DNA of 64,000 nt, taken from Pseudobutyrivibrio sp. MD2005. GTDB taxonomy: Bacteria; Bacillota; Clostridia; Lachnospirales; Lachnospiraceae. The DNA lies in NCBI RefSeq assembly GCF_000621865.1, contig NZ_JHXE01000009.1:124001-188000 (forward strand). The letters are read 5' to 3'. The stretch's first letter is position 1. Each line of letters starts with the position of its first letter. Of the stretch, positions 55,796 to 63,515 are shown one piece after another. Under the pieces are notes generated by a model. That model worked only from the letters and a program-made list of their open reading frames with translations. It was not told the origin of the DNA and did no database searches. Position numbers and translations under genes: made by a program.

Positions 55796-56679
55796 TGACA
55801 GTGCAAATAAGAGTGATACTAGCGGTATGTTACATCATTTTGGCTCCTATCATCATAGGTTTACTTGATGGATGTGATAGAAAAATTTCGGCTAGAATGC
55901 AGGGAAGAAAAGGTCCTTCAGTGCTTCAGCCTTTTTACGATTTGAAAAAGCTTTTCGAAAAGGAGTTTTTAAGTGCAAATAAAATGCAGTTGTTTATGAT
56001 TCGTTCATATCTGTGCTTTATTATATTGGCAGGAATCCTTTTCTTTGCAGGCTTTGATTTGCTTCTTGTGGTATTTGCATTATCAACATCTGCAATGTTT
56101 TTGATACTTGCATCTACCGCAACACATTCTCCTTTCAGTTCACAGGGAACACATAGAGAATTAGTACAGATTATGGCATGTGAGCCAATGGAGCTTTTAG
56201 TTCCAGTTGGATTTTATCTTGCCACTATTCCAAAGACATTTAATGTGTCTAACATTGTTAGAAATAGTGATTACTCAAACGTAATATTTTTGCCAGGATT
56301 TTTTGTGGGATTTGTATTCATCCTTACAATAAAGTTTAGAAAGTCGCCATTTGATATATCTACATCACACCATGCGCATCAGGAGGTTGTAAAAGGTGTT
56401 ACAGCTGAAATGGTGGGCAAGGAATATGGAATGGTAACATTAGCTGAATGGTATGAAAATGCAATCCTTTATGGAATAGTTGCATTGTTCTTCCTTAATT
56501 CCAATCCGCTTTCCATTGTGGGAGCCATCGTTGCAATTTTATGTGTCTGGTTCCTAGAGATTCTAATTGATAATACATCAGCCAGGGTAAAATGGCAGCT
56601 TATGCTAAAGCTGGCATGGGGTGTGACAATTATAGCGGCTGGAATGAATCTTTTCTTACTAGAGATTATTCGCGGTTAA
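55795..56679 (+). CDS. echB: Ech hydrogenase subunit B (NuoH-like)
   Basis: 294 residues with eight membrane segments. The conserved NuoH region is DRKISARMQGRKGPSVLQPFYDLKKLFEKE and, later, KFRKSPFDISTSHHAHQEVVKG with acidic residues at the membrane-quinone-site equivalent. It anchors the peripheral arm. Its ATG overlaps the echA stop by one base. Confidence 0.94.
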   Translation: MTVQIRVILAVCYIILAPIIIGLLDGCDRKISARMQGRKGPSVLQPFYDLKKLFEKEFLSANKMQLFMIRSYLCFIILAGILFFAGFDLLLVVFALSTSAMFLILASTATHSPFSSQGTHRELVQIMACEPMELLVPVGFYLATIPKTFNVSNIVRNSDYSNVIFLPGFFVGFVFILTIKFRKSPFDISTSHHAHQEVVKGVTAEMVGKEYGMVTLAEWYENAILYGIVALFFLNSNPLSIVGAIVAILCVWFLEILIDNTSARVKWQLMLKLAWGVTIIAAGMNLFLLEIIRG

Positions 56680-56704
56680 TAAGTGAGAAATAGGAGGAAT
56701 AAAA

Positions 56705-57136
56705 ATGAGTTCAATACATAAATCACCATGGCTGCTCCATTATGATGGAAGCAGCTGCAATGGATGTGATATAGAGGTTTTGGCCTGTACAACACCGGTA
56801 TATGATGTTGAAAGATTCGGTGTTATCAACACAGGAAATCCCATGCATGCGGATATATTCCTTATTACCGGAGGAATAAATTCCCAAAATGAATCTGTGG
56901 TAAAACAGATTTATGATCAGATGCCACAGCCAAAGGTTGTCATAGCTGTAGGCACTTGCGCATGCACAGGAGGAATATTTAAGGAATGCTACAACATCAA
57001 AGGCGGCGCAGACACAGTTATCCCGGTGGATATATATGTTCCTGGGTGTGCAGCACGTCCAGAATCTATTATAGATGGTGTTGTTAAAGGCGTAGCCTTA
57101 TTCAAGGAAAAGGCAGCCAGTTTAAAGGCAGAATAG
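56705..57136 (+). CDS. echC: Ech hydrogenase small subunit C (NuoB-like)
   Basis: 143 residues. It holds the proximal [4Fe-4S] cluster, with cysteines in SSCNGCD (18 and 21), VGTCACTGG and VPGCAARP. No Tat signal is present, as expected for a cytoplasm-facing group 4 hydrogenase. RBS AGGAGG. It pairs with EchE. Confidence 0.95.
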   Translation: MSSIHKSPWLLHYDGSSCNGCDIEVLACTTPVYDVERFGVINTGNPMHADIFLITGGINSQNESVVKQIYDQMPQPKVVIAVGTCACTGGIFKECYNIKGGADTVIPVDIYVPGCAARPESIIDGVVKGVALFKEKAASLKAE

Positions 57137-57148
57137 TGGGAGAGTATC

Positions 57149-57523
57149 ATGCAAGAAATAAAAAAGGATTTATATTTAATTGATAAGGCAGAGCTCCTTC
57201 AGGTTATCATGGAAAAAAAGAATGCACTGTGGAGATTATGTCAGATATGCTGCTGTTATCCTAAAGCAGAAAATCATTATGAGGTTACATATTCATTTGC
57301 AAATGGTTATGATTTTGCAAATTATAGACTTATCGCAGAAAGAGATGAGGAAGTTCCATCTATATCCCGTGTTTATAAATCGGCTATTTATTACGAAAAT
57401 GAGATGCACGAATTATGGGGACTTAATGTAGAAAATATCAAGGTGGATTTACATGACAAGCTATATCGTATAGACGTAGAAACACCATTTATGGAGAAGG
57501 AGGAAGCTAAAGATGGGGAATAG
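57149..57523 (+). CDS. echD: Ech hydrogenase subunit D (NuoC-like)
   Basis: 124 residues. The C-terminal segment SRVYKSAIYYENEMHELWGLNVEN carries the NuoC-type E-x-E/D-x-x-G pattern. Its structural role is to bind the large subunit. Its last 11 bases overlap echE, so translation is coupled. Confidence 0.9.
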   Translation: MQEIKKDLYLIDKAELLQVIMEKKNALWRLCQICCCYPKAENHYEVTYSFANGYDFANYRLIAERDEEVPSISRVYKSAIYYENEMHELWGLNVENIKVDLHDKLYRIDVETPFMEKEEAKDGE

Positions 57524-58592
57524 AAGTATAGTGCCATACGGCCCACAGCATCCAGTCCTTCCTGAACCAATACATCTTGATTTGGTACTAGAAGATGAAA
57601 AAGTTTTAGCGGCAATTCCATCAATCGGTTTTATTCATAGAGGCTTGGAAAGTCTTACCAGCAAAAAAGATTTCAACGAGATGGTTTATGTTGCGGAACG
57701 TATATGCGGTATATGTTCATTTATGCATGGCATGGGATACTGCATGGCCATCGAAGATATCATGGGAGTAGAAGTGCCAAGACGTGCCGATTATCTTCGT
57801 ACAATATGGGCTGAGATGAGCCGCTTGCACAGTCATTTATTATGGCTTGGATTGCTGGCAGATGGATTTGGATTTGAATCCTTATTCATGCATTCATGGA
57901 GGCTTAGAGAAACAATCCTTGATATGTTTGAGGAATCAACAGGTGGACGTGTAATCTTCTCGGTAAATACAATTGGTGGCGTTTTAAAGGATATGCCAAA
58001 TGAAATGCTCAAGGAATTCGTGAAAAAGCTTGATGCCATGGAAAAAGAGATTCGCGAGACTACCAGCATTTTCCTTAATGATTATACAGTTAAGAGCCGC
58101 CTTGTGGATGTTGGAATAATCACTGGTGAGGATGCTATCAGAAGAGGCGCTGTAGGCCCAATGATGAGGGCATCAGGTATCAATGTGGATATGAGAAAGA
58201 ATGGATATGCAGCTTACAACGACATTGATTTTGAGGTAATTACTTCAAATAAATGCGATTCATATGCCCGCTGTGAAGTTCGTATAGGCGAATTGTTCCA
58301 GTCTATTGATATCATCAGACAGTGTGTAGCAAAGATTCCTGATACGGAAATAAACACAAAAGTAACAGGAATGCCAAATGGAGAATCCTTCATTCGTGTT
58401 GAGCAGCCAAGAGGAGAAGCTTTCTATCACGTGCGTGCCAACGGCACAAAGTTCTTAGACAGATTTAGAGTCCGCACACCAACCTTTGCAAACATCCCAG
58501 CCCTTACACAGACGTTGCAGGGATGCCAGTACGGCGATGTACCACTTCTCGTATTAACAATAGATCCGTGTATAAGTTGTACTGAGAGATAG
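57513..58592 (+). CDS. echE: Ech hydrogenase large subunit E ([NiFe] active site)
   Basis: 359 residues. Ni ligands lie in ERICGICSFMHG (Cys65, Cys68) and in DPCISCTER at the very C-terminus (Cys353, Cys356). The protein ends three residues after the last ligand, so no C-terminal extension needs removal by a maturation protease, as in other Ech enzymes. It evolves H2 from reduced ferredoxin. The start GAGGAAGC-ATG overlaps echD. A 90-base hairpin separates it from echF. Confidence 0.96.
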   Translation: MGNRSIVPYGPQHPVLPEPIHLDLVLEDEKVLAAIPSIGFIHRGLESLTSKKDFNEMVYVAERICGICSFMHGMGYCMAIEDIMGVEVPRRADYLRTIWAEMSRLHSHLLWLGLLADGFGFESLFMHSWRLRETILDMFEESTGGRVIFSVNTIGGVLKDMPNEMLKEFVKKLDAMEKEIRETTSIFLNDYTVKSRLVDVGIITGEDAIRRGAVGPMMRASGINVDMRKNGYAAYNDIDFEVITSNKCDSYARCEVRIGELFQSIDIIRQCVAKIPDTEINTKVTGMPNGESFIRVEQPRGEAFYHVRANGTKFLDRFRVRTPTFANIPALTQTLQGCQYGDVPLLVLTIDPCISCTER

Positions 58593-58600
58593 TATAAATA

Positions 58601-58690
58601 GCTGATAGCTCGCAAAAATTAATGCTATTTTTTGAGAGTATAGCGAAAGCGATGAAAAAAATAGTATGAATGTTTGTGAGCGTAATCAGC
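58601..58690 (+). repeat. 90-base imperfect hairpin between echE and echF
   Basis: GCTGAT, GCTC, CAAA, ATT and CTATTTTTT on the left (58601-58633) pair in order with AAAAAAATAG, AAT, TTTG, GAGC and ATCAGC on the right (58656-58690), with several G-U or one-base mismatches. It has no terminator tail. Confidence 0.75.
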
Positions 58691-58718
58691 GAGATATAAC
58701 ATTTGGAAGGAGTTAAAG

Positions 58719-59114
58719 ATGGGGCAGTTTTTACCTTTTACAAAACAGGTGTTAAAGAATCTATTTTCTAAGCCTGCAACAACTCAATATCCTTTTGTGC
58801 CTAAGGAATATCCAGAGCGCACCAGAGGACATGTGGATATCGATAGTGATAAATGTATTCTTTGTGGAATGTGCATGCGTAGTTGCCCGCCAGGGGCAAT
58901 AACAGTTGATAGAGCAGGGAAGAAATGGTCTATCAATCGATTTGATTGTATTCAGTGTGGATACTGTGTAGAGAAATGTCCAAAGAAGTGTTTATCTATC
59001 ACACCTGGATATCAGGAGCCAGGTCCAGAAAAATTTAGATATGAGGTGGAGGTACCATATGAGCCACCAAAGCCTGCGGCGAAGCCTCAGGCACCTGCAG
59101 CAGTTGAAAAATAA
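58719..59114 (+). CDS. echF: Ech hydrogenase ferredoxin-like subunit F (NuoI-like)
   Basis: 131 residues. Two [4Fe-4S] motifs: CILCGMCMRSCPPGAI (about 46-61) and CIQCGYCVEKCPKKC (about 76-90). It accepts electrons from ferredoxin and passes them to EchC. A Pro/Ala-rich tail (EPPKPAAKPQAPAA) ends it. RBS GGAAGGAG. It is the last gene of the ech operon, 126 bases behind echE because of the intervening hairpin. Confidence 0.94.
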   Translation: MGQFLPFTKQVLKNLFSKPATTQYPFVPKEYPERTRGHVDIDSDKCILCGMCMRSCPPGAITVDRAGKKWSINRFDCIQCGYCVEKCPKKCLSITPGYQEPGPEKFRYEVEVPYEPPKPAAKPQAPAAVEK

Positions 59115-59130
59115 ATTAATACAGATAAGA

Positions 59131-59168
59131 AAAAATGGGAGTCCTTTCTATAAAGAACTCCCATTTTT
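59131..59168. terminator. Bidirectional terminator after ech
   Basis: AAAAATGGGAGT (59131-59142) pairs with ACTCCCATTTTT (59157-59168); CTTT and AAAG extend it inside. It serves echF and the convergent peptide gene. Confidence 0.88.
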
Positions 59169-59182
59169 AATTACAAAGATTG

Positions 59183-59437
59183 CTAAACCCAAAATGTTTT
59201 ATTACACCAACCACAATACCATTCCTCTTCGTCAAGAGGGATGAAAAAAAGCACCTTTCTAGTTCTTGTAGCACCTGTTTTTTGGATATTGTTATCTTTT
59301 TCGCAATACTTACAGGACTTACCTCCCTTTTTTCCACCAGGTTTTTTACCACCATTAACAAAATCCAAATCATTAACATCAAGCATTTTTTCAGTAGTCT
59401 CTTCAGATAAATTCTTATTATTTTTTACATCAGCCAT
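59183..59437 (-). CDS. Double-glycine leader peptide with zinc-ribbon-like core
   Basis: 84 residues from the ATG with GGGAGG upstream; an in-frame ATG 15 bases earlier would overlap that site. The leader (1-30) ends LDVNDLDFVNGG, a classic double-glycine cleavage site for C39-peptidase ABC exporters. The core (31-84) is Lys/Gly-rich, then has CKYC (42, 45) and CGWC (75, 78), spaced like a treble-clef or zinc ribbon. A secreted bacteriocin-like peptide is the simplest reading, but no exporter is in the window. It shares its upstream DNA with the gene at 60201. Confidence 0.75.
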   Translation of the reverse strand: MADVKNNKNLSEETTEKMLDVNDLDFVNGGKKPGGKKGGKSCKYCEKDNNIQKTGATRTRKVLFFIPLDEEEWYCGWCNKTFWV

Positions 59438-59454
59438 AATGAAACCTCCCATAG

Positions 59455-59550
59455 ATGTTGATAGTAAAAATTAGTTACGCTCTTATGTTATATATAAAAT
59501 ATATCATGCAATTTGTCACAAAACTGTCACGCTTATAATAAGTGCCTTAC
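59455..59550. repeat. Direct repeat, copy A (promoter region of the 59437 gene)
   Basis: About 96 bases nearly identical to 60232-60328, including the shared stretch TTATGTTATATATAAAATAT. Read on the minus strand it is the AT-rich promoter and leader of the peptide gene. Confidence 0.88.
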
Positions 59551-59593
59551 TACTAATAGGGCCAGACCCTCAAGTCATGTATATTAGCCATAA

Positions 59594-59830
59594 TCAGTAA
59601 TCACCCAAATGACGCATCGCGTGAAACATCATATCATACCAGTGCTCAAACTTTGCTTTACAATGTACGCAAATGTAATAATCATCTTCACCACTTCCTC
59701 CTGAAATCTGATCTAACATTTCAGGTGAAAGTGGAACCATGTTTTTACTTAAAAAGTCCAATTTTTCTTCAATGGTCTTGCAATTTGCTGCTTCGGCAAT
59801 CTGTTCTTCTGATAATTTTTTTACTTTCAT
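59594..59830 (-). CDS. Double-glycine leader peptide with C2H2 zinc-finger core
   Basis: 78 residues. The leader ends LSPEMLDQISGG (GG at 44-45). The core of 33 residues matches the classical C2H2 zinc-finger pattern exactly: Y52-x-C54-x2-C57-x3-F61-x5-M67-x2-H70-x3-H74. Such a finger is rare in bacteria and unexpected in an exported-type peptide. The ATG overlaps the stop of a short upstream frame (ATGA), so it is translated by coupling, and AGGAAG precedes it. No modification enzyme or exporter is adjacent. Confidence 0.75.
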   Translation of the reverse strand: MKVKKLSEEQIAEAANCKTIEEKLDFLSKNMVPLSPEMLDQISGGSGEDDYYICVHCKAKFEHWYDMMFHAMRHLGDY

Positions 59831-59916
59831 AGAATGTATCTTCCTTTCTCATTGGCATCAAGCATTTTTTCAGTAATCTCATCAGATAAATTCTTATTTT
59901 TTTTTACATCACCCAT
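59827..59916 (-). pseudogene. Truncated copy of the double-glycine leader
   Basis: A 29-codon frame with a good site (AGAGGAAG) whose first 21 residues, MGDVKKNKNLSDEITEKMLDA, repeat the leader of the 59437 gene. It then runs out of frame before the GG and stops at the ATGA of the next gene. It is the remnant of a duplicated peptide gene, now acting at most as an upstream coupling frame. Confidence 0.75.
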
Positions 59917-59934
59917 AATGAAACTTCCTCTTAA

Positions 59935-60201
59935 TTAATTTAATTTGCTATAAGATTCAAAAAAAGTATAGCTACACTCAAGACACTCCCATTCGTATAA
60001 AGTAAGAAAGATTAAGAATGGCTTTGTTTTTCCTGTAGTTCTAAATCTTTTTTTATTATAATTTTGGCAAGCAGGGCATGTTATATTTTTACCGGCTGGA
60101 TACCCATTGCCACCGCCATTAACTGTATCCAAATCATTCAAATCAAGTTTTTGTACAGAAGGCACTTTTAATGAAGATTTAAAATTAATAACTTTTCCCA
60201 T
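59935..60201 (-). CDS. Double-glycine leader peptide with zinc-ribbon-like core
   Basis: 88 residues, ATG with GGGAGG upstream. The leader ends LDLNDLDTVNGG (GG at 29-30), almost the same as in the 59437 gene. The core has CPAC (42, 45) and CLEC (73, 76) and a hydrophobic stretch between (FLIFLTLYEWE). Cysteine positions and spacing match the paralogue, so the two are related peptides. It is first in a minus-strand group with the leader fragment and the C2H2 peptide. Confidence 0.75.
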   Translation of the reverse strand: MGKVINFKSSLKVPSVQKLDLNDLDTVNGGGNGYPAGKNITCPACQNYNKKRFRTTGKTKPFLIFLTLYEWECLECSYTFFESYSKLN

Positions 60202-60231
60202 GTTAAACCTCCCACAAAAAGTCAGTTAAAT

Positions 60232-60328
60232 ATGTTGATAGTAAAAAATTAGTTACGATCTTATGTTATATATAAAATATATCATGCAATTTGTCACAAA
60301 ACTGTCACGCATATAATAAATGTCTTGC
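60232..60328. repeat. Direct repeat, copy B (promoter region of the 60201 gene)
   Basis: Nearly identical to 59455-59550. The near identity suggests a recent duplication of the promoter with its peptide gene. Confidence 0.88.
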
Positions 60329-60411
60329 AATTTATTTTAAAATAAACATTTTTCAAAACTGTGAATCCTTTCTAAATAAAAATGAGGAAGGGACTGTTAA
60401 AAACTTTAAAT

Positions 60412-60456
60412 AAAAAGGATTCAGTGCCCATCCGTTAGGATGGTGGCTGAATCCTT
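60412..60456 (-). terminator. Terminator of the 60498 gene
   Basis: AAGGATTCAG (60415-60424) pairs with CTGAATCCTT (60447-60456), and CATCC with GGATG inside. Read on the minus strand it runs into TTTTTA. Outer pairing of GAAGGG-ACTGT near 60387 with ACAG-CCCCTTC near 60477-60487 extends the structure. Confidence 0.83.
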
Positions 60457-60497
60457 ACCTTTTAGGGGATTTTTTTACAGCCCCTTCAATTTTTAGA

Positions 60498-61241
60498 TTA
60501 GGTTTCAATATATGTAGATGAGCTCATTGTAGAAATGTTCTCAGCGTATGTGATGTTTGTGCCAGCTGGAACGCGTATACCAGAGTCAGCGGCGTTTGTG
60601 TTTCCTGATTTATATGTGCCGTTTTTCCACTGTTCAAATTTTTCTTCTACGGCATCGTATGTTTTCTTAGAAATATCTGGTAAATCCTTGCCCCATGTTC
60701 CTGTAGCCATTTCGTAGCCTTTCTTGAAGGCCTGTAATAATTCATCTGCTTTTGATGAATCGCCGCCAGATAATGCGATAGCAAAATCTACGATGCGGTC
60801 TGAGGTCTGATTAACACCCCAATATCCATTTTCGGAAATATCTTCCTTTGCTTTTGCAACTGTATCTTCATCAGCTGTGAATTTACCTTCAGCTAAGAAT
60901 TTCCACATGTCATCCTGAGAGGCAATTGCGAAACTACTTCCCTGACCTTTAACAGTCTTCATTACGATTTCAAGAAGATTGTTTATCATTTTTTCCTGGT
61001 CAGCCTTTAATTGCTCAACAAGAGCGCTGCGGTCAGCCTTTTTATAATTATCAGTTGCGAGAGCTTTGTCATCTGAAGATTTTTCGTAAACAGCAGCCTC
61101 ATCTGAAAACTTTGAGGCATTAATTTCTGATTTAGATGCGTTGAATTCCAGGGACTCAGTAACAGAACCATCTGCATTAGTGGTCTTTGTATAGGTTCCT
61201 GCAATATTAGAAGAAACGCTAGAAAGTGTACTTAATTCCAT
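60498..61241 (-). CDS. Hypothetical protein of the probable flagellar regulon (DUF5610-like)
   Basis: 247 residues, soluble, Ser/Thr/Ala-rich, without Cys or a signal peptide. The region near 125-210 (FAIASQDDMWKFL, IVDFAIALSGGDSSKADELL, LPDISKKTYDAVEEKFEQW) resembles DUF5610-type proteins as I remember them. The N-terminus MELSTLSSVSSNIAG and a Thr/Ser tail recall flagellin-like or secreted flagellar accessory proteins. A sigma-28 type promoter precedes it and AAGGAGG its ATG. The role is unknown; a motility or surface function is inference from the promoter. Confidence 0.65.
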   Translation of the reverse strand: MELSTLSSVSSNIAGTYTKTTNADGSVTESLEFNASKSEINASKFSDEAAVYEKSSDDKALATDNYKKADRSALVEQLKADQEKMINNLLEIVMKTVKGQGSSFAIASQDDMWKFLAEGKFTADEDTVAKAKEDISENGYWGVNQTSDRIVDFAIALSGGDSSKADELLQAFKKGYEMATGTWGKDLPDISKKTYDAVEEKFEQWKNGTYKSGNTNAADSGIRVPAGTNITYAENISTMSSSTYIET

Positions 61242-61307
61242 AATATAACCTCCTTGTTATGTGGCCAAATACAACAAAACCGTACGGAAATCCTTTTCCT
61301 ATATCTT

Positions 61308-61335
61308 TTATCGGAACAATATTGAGAAATATTTA
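61308..61335 (-). promoter_or_regulatory. Sigma-28 (SigD/FliA) type promoter
   Basis: On the minus strand TAAA (61335-61332), 16 bases, then TCCGATAA (61315-61308), one base from the SigD consensus TAAA-N14-16-GCCGATAA. It lies about 67 bases before the 60498-61241 gene. Confidence 0.72.
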
Positions 61336-61470
61336 CTATTAGATTGTATTTATTTTAATACAAAATCCTTGATAAAGTGTGTGTTCTTTGTTAAAATTTA
61401 TAAAGATTGAATACAAAGAACAAAAAAGTACAATATGTGCTTAAGATAATAAACATATTGGAGAAATAGC

Positions 61471-62343
61471 ATGGATAATATTAGCTTAAAGGCATTGGCA
61501 AAGATTAATATAGGCCTAGATGTTACAGGCATCAGAGACGATGGATATCATGAAGTAAAGATGATTATGCAGACAGTTAATCTATTCGATAAGGTGTCTA
61601 TCTCAAAGACAGCAGATGGTTCTGTTACAATGGCTACTAATCTTAAGTTCTTGCCGGTAAATGATGATAATCTGTGTATCAAAGCAGCAAAGCTTTTAAT
61701 AGATGAATTTCAAATAAAAGAGGGTGTGCATATTGATTTAGAAAAGCACATTCCAGTTGCAGCAGGTATGGCCGGGGGTTCAACAGATGCTGCAGCAGTT
61801 TTATTTGGAGTTAATAAATTATTCAATTTGAAATTGAATAAAAAGGCATTAATGGAAAGAGGCGTTAAAATTGGTGCGGACGTTCCTTATTGCGTTATGA
61901 GAGGAACAGCTCTTGCAGAAGGAATAGGAGAGGTGCTTTCACCGCTTCCACCAATGGTTAAGTGTCCAGTGTTGATTGCAAAGCCGGGCATTTCTGTTTC
62001 TACTAAGCAGGTTTACAATGCTTTAGATGATTGCTTTGATACTGTTGAACATCCAGATATAGATGGGCTTATTGGGGATATCAAAGCAGGTGATTTAGCT
62101 GGAATCTGCTCTAAAATGGGAAATGTTTTGGAGGATGTTACTATTCCACTTCATCCAATTATCGCTGATATTAAGGCAAATATGATGGAAAATGGAGCTG
62201 TTGGCGCCATGATGAGTGGTAGTGGCCCTACAGTATTTGGCTTTTTTAACGACAATAAGACAGCTAAGGCAGCAAAGGATGCTTTGACTAAAACAGGCAT
62301 GGTAAAACAGCTATATCTCACAACCATGTTTAACAATCGATAA
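61471..62343 (+). CDS. ispE: 4-diphosphocytidyl-2-C-methyl-D-erythritol kinase
   Basis: 290 residues, GHMP kinase of the non-mevalonate isoprenoid pathway. Motifs: AKINIGLDVTGIRDDGYHEV at the N-terminus, the ATP loop PVAAGMAGGSTDAAA (about 92-106), and MMSGSGPTVFGFF near 250. The ATG follows GGAGAA. The GntR regulator is 22 bases downstream. Confidence 0.95.
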   Translation: MDNISLKALAKINIGLDVTGIRDDGYHEVKMIMQTVNLFDKVSISKTADGSVTMATNLKFLPVNDDNLCIKAAKLLIDEFQIKEGVHIDLEKHIPVAAGMAGGSTDAAAVLFGVNKLFNLKLNKKALMERGVKIGADVPYCVMRGTALAEGIGEVLSPLPPMVKCPVLIAKPGISVSTKQVYNALDDCFDTVEHPDIDGLIGDIKAGDLAGICSKMGNVLEDVTIPLHPIIADIKANMMENGAVGAMMSGSGPTVFGFFNDNKTAKAAKDALTKTGMVKQLYLTTMFNNR

Positions 62344-62365
62344 TAGAAAAGGAGAAGAATAATAA

Positions 62366-63040
62366 ATGACTGAAAACCTTACACTTCAAATGGATGATTA
62401 TTTACCACTTCGCGATGTGGTGTTTAACACCCTACGTGAGGCCATCTTAAAGGGGGAACTTAAGCCAGGGGAAAGGCTTATGGAAATGCATTTGGCTACA
62501 AAACTTGGGGTAAGCCGTACACCTATAAGAGAGGCTATTAGAATGCTTGAGCATGAGGGGCTTGCTGTAACAATTCCTCGCAAGGGGGCTCAGGTTGCTA
62601 AGATGACAGAAAAGGATTTACAGGATGTCCTTGAAGTCAGAGATGCTCTTGATGCACTTGCTGTTGTATGTGCTTGTGAGAGGATGACAGATGCTCAGTT
62701 TGTAGAGCTGAAAGAAGCTATGAAGGCTTTTGAGGATGCTACTAAAACAGATGATGTTCGTCATATTGTGGAGGCTGATGAAGCTTTTCATGATGTGATA
62801 TATGCAGCAGCCGCTAATCCAAAGCTTGAAAATATTATTAATTCGGCCAGAGAGCAGATGTACAGATATCGTTATGAATACGTTAAGAATCCATCAGTAT
62901 ACGCTCAGCTTATTTCTGAGCATAAGTCTATTATTGAGGGATTTGGTGCAAGAGATGTGGATTTCTTAAAGAGCATTATGCATACACATCTGGCCAATCA
63001 AATTAACGCAGTCAGAGAAGTTATTAGAGAACAGGATTAA
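62366..63040 (+). CDS. GntR/FCD-family transcriptional regulator
   Basis: 224 residues. The winged-helix domain (about 12-78) has LREAILKGELKPGERLMEMHLATKLGVSRTPIREAIRMLE. The FCD ligand-binding domain (about 85-215) has metal-ligand-like residues in EVRDALDALA, EADEAFHDVIYAAAAN and EHKSIIEG and MHTHL. Ligand unknown. It lies between ispE and a DUF1934 gene on one probable transcript. Confidence 0.9.
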   Translation: MTENLTLQMDDYLPLRDVVFNTLREAILKGELKPGERLMEMHLATKLGVSRTPIREAIRMLEHEGLAVTIPRKGAQVAKMTEKDLQDVLEVRDALDALAVVCACERMTDAQFVELKEAMKAFEDATKTDDVRHIVEADEAFHDVIYAAAANPKLENIINSAREQMYRYRYEYVKNPSVYAQLISEHKSIIEGFGARDVDFLKSIMHTHLANQINAVREVIREQD

Positions 63041-63048
63041 GTATTTAA

Positions 63049-63456
63049 ATGACAGGAATAAATTGTAAGATAAAGGTTGTCTCAAGGCAGACCATGGGTA
63101 GCGATAAAGAAGTCACTACAGAGGTATATGAGGGAACCTACCTTGATAGAGGTGAGAAGAAATATCTTTCCTACAAAAGACATACAGAGGATGGGGATAT
63201 AGATTGTCTGCTGAGCTACGGTGCAGGTCGCATGGCTCTTAGTCAGCAGGGCGGTCTTAAATCAAAGCTCGAATTTGTTCCAGGAAAGAAAACTGATAAC
63301 ATGTACCATACTCCTATGGGAAATATGATGGTACCAGTCTTTACCAGAGGTCTTTCTATTCATGATAAAAAGGATTCCATCGAAATAATGCTAGATTATG
63401 ATATTGCTACAGCAGATGCTATTCAGACATTGATGGAAATTACAGTAGAATTTTAA
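63049..63456 (+). CDS. DUF1934 (YwiB-like) beta-barrel protein
   Basis: 135 residues, nearly all beta strand. Start MTGINCKIKVVSRQTMG, a TTEVYEGTYLDRGEKKYLSYK segment and the end IQTLMEITVEF fit the DUF1934/YwiB family, a calycin-like barrel of unknown role. It follows the GntR gene by eight bases with no strong ribosome site, so translational coupling is likely. A terminator follows. Confidence 0.82.
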   Translation: MTGINCKIKVVSRQTMGSDKEVTTEVYEGTYLDRGEKKYLSYKRHTEDGDIDCLLSYGAGRMALSQQGGLKSKLEFVPGKKTDNMYHTPMGNMMVPVFTRGLSIHDKKDSIEIMLDYDIATADAIQTLMEITVEF

Positions 63457-63500
63457 AAGCCCTGTGTAGGCAATTGATATGCCTACACAAGGCTTTTTAT
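63455..63500. terminator. Bidirectional terminator
   Basis: AAAAGCC and TGTGTAGGC (63455-63471) pair with GCCTACACA and GGCTTTT (63481-63497). It separates the DUF1934 gene from convergent thiT. Confidence 0.88.
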
Positions 63501-63515
63501 TTTAGAAAATCTATT

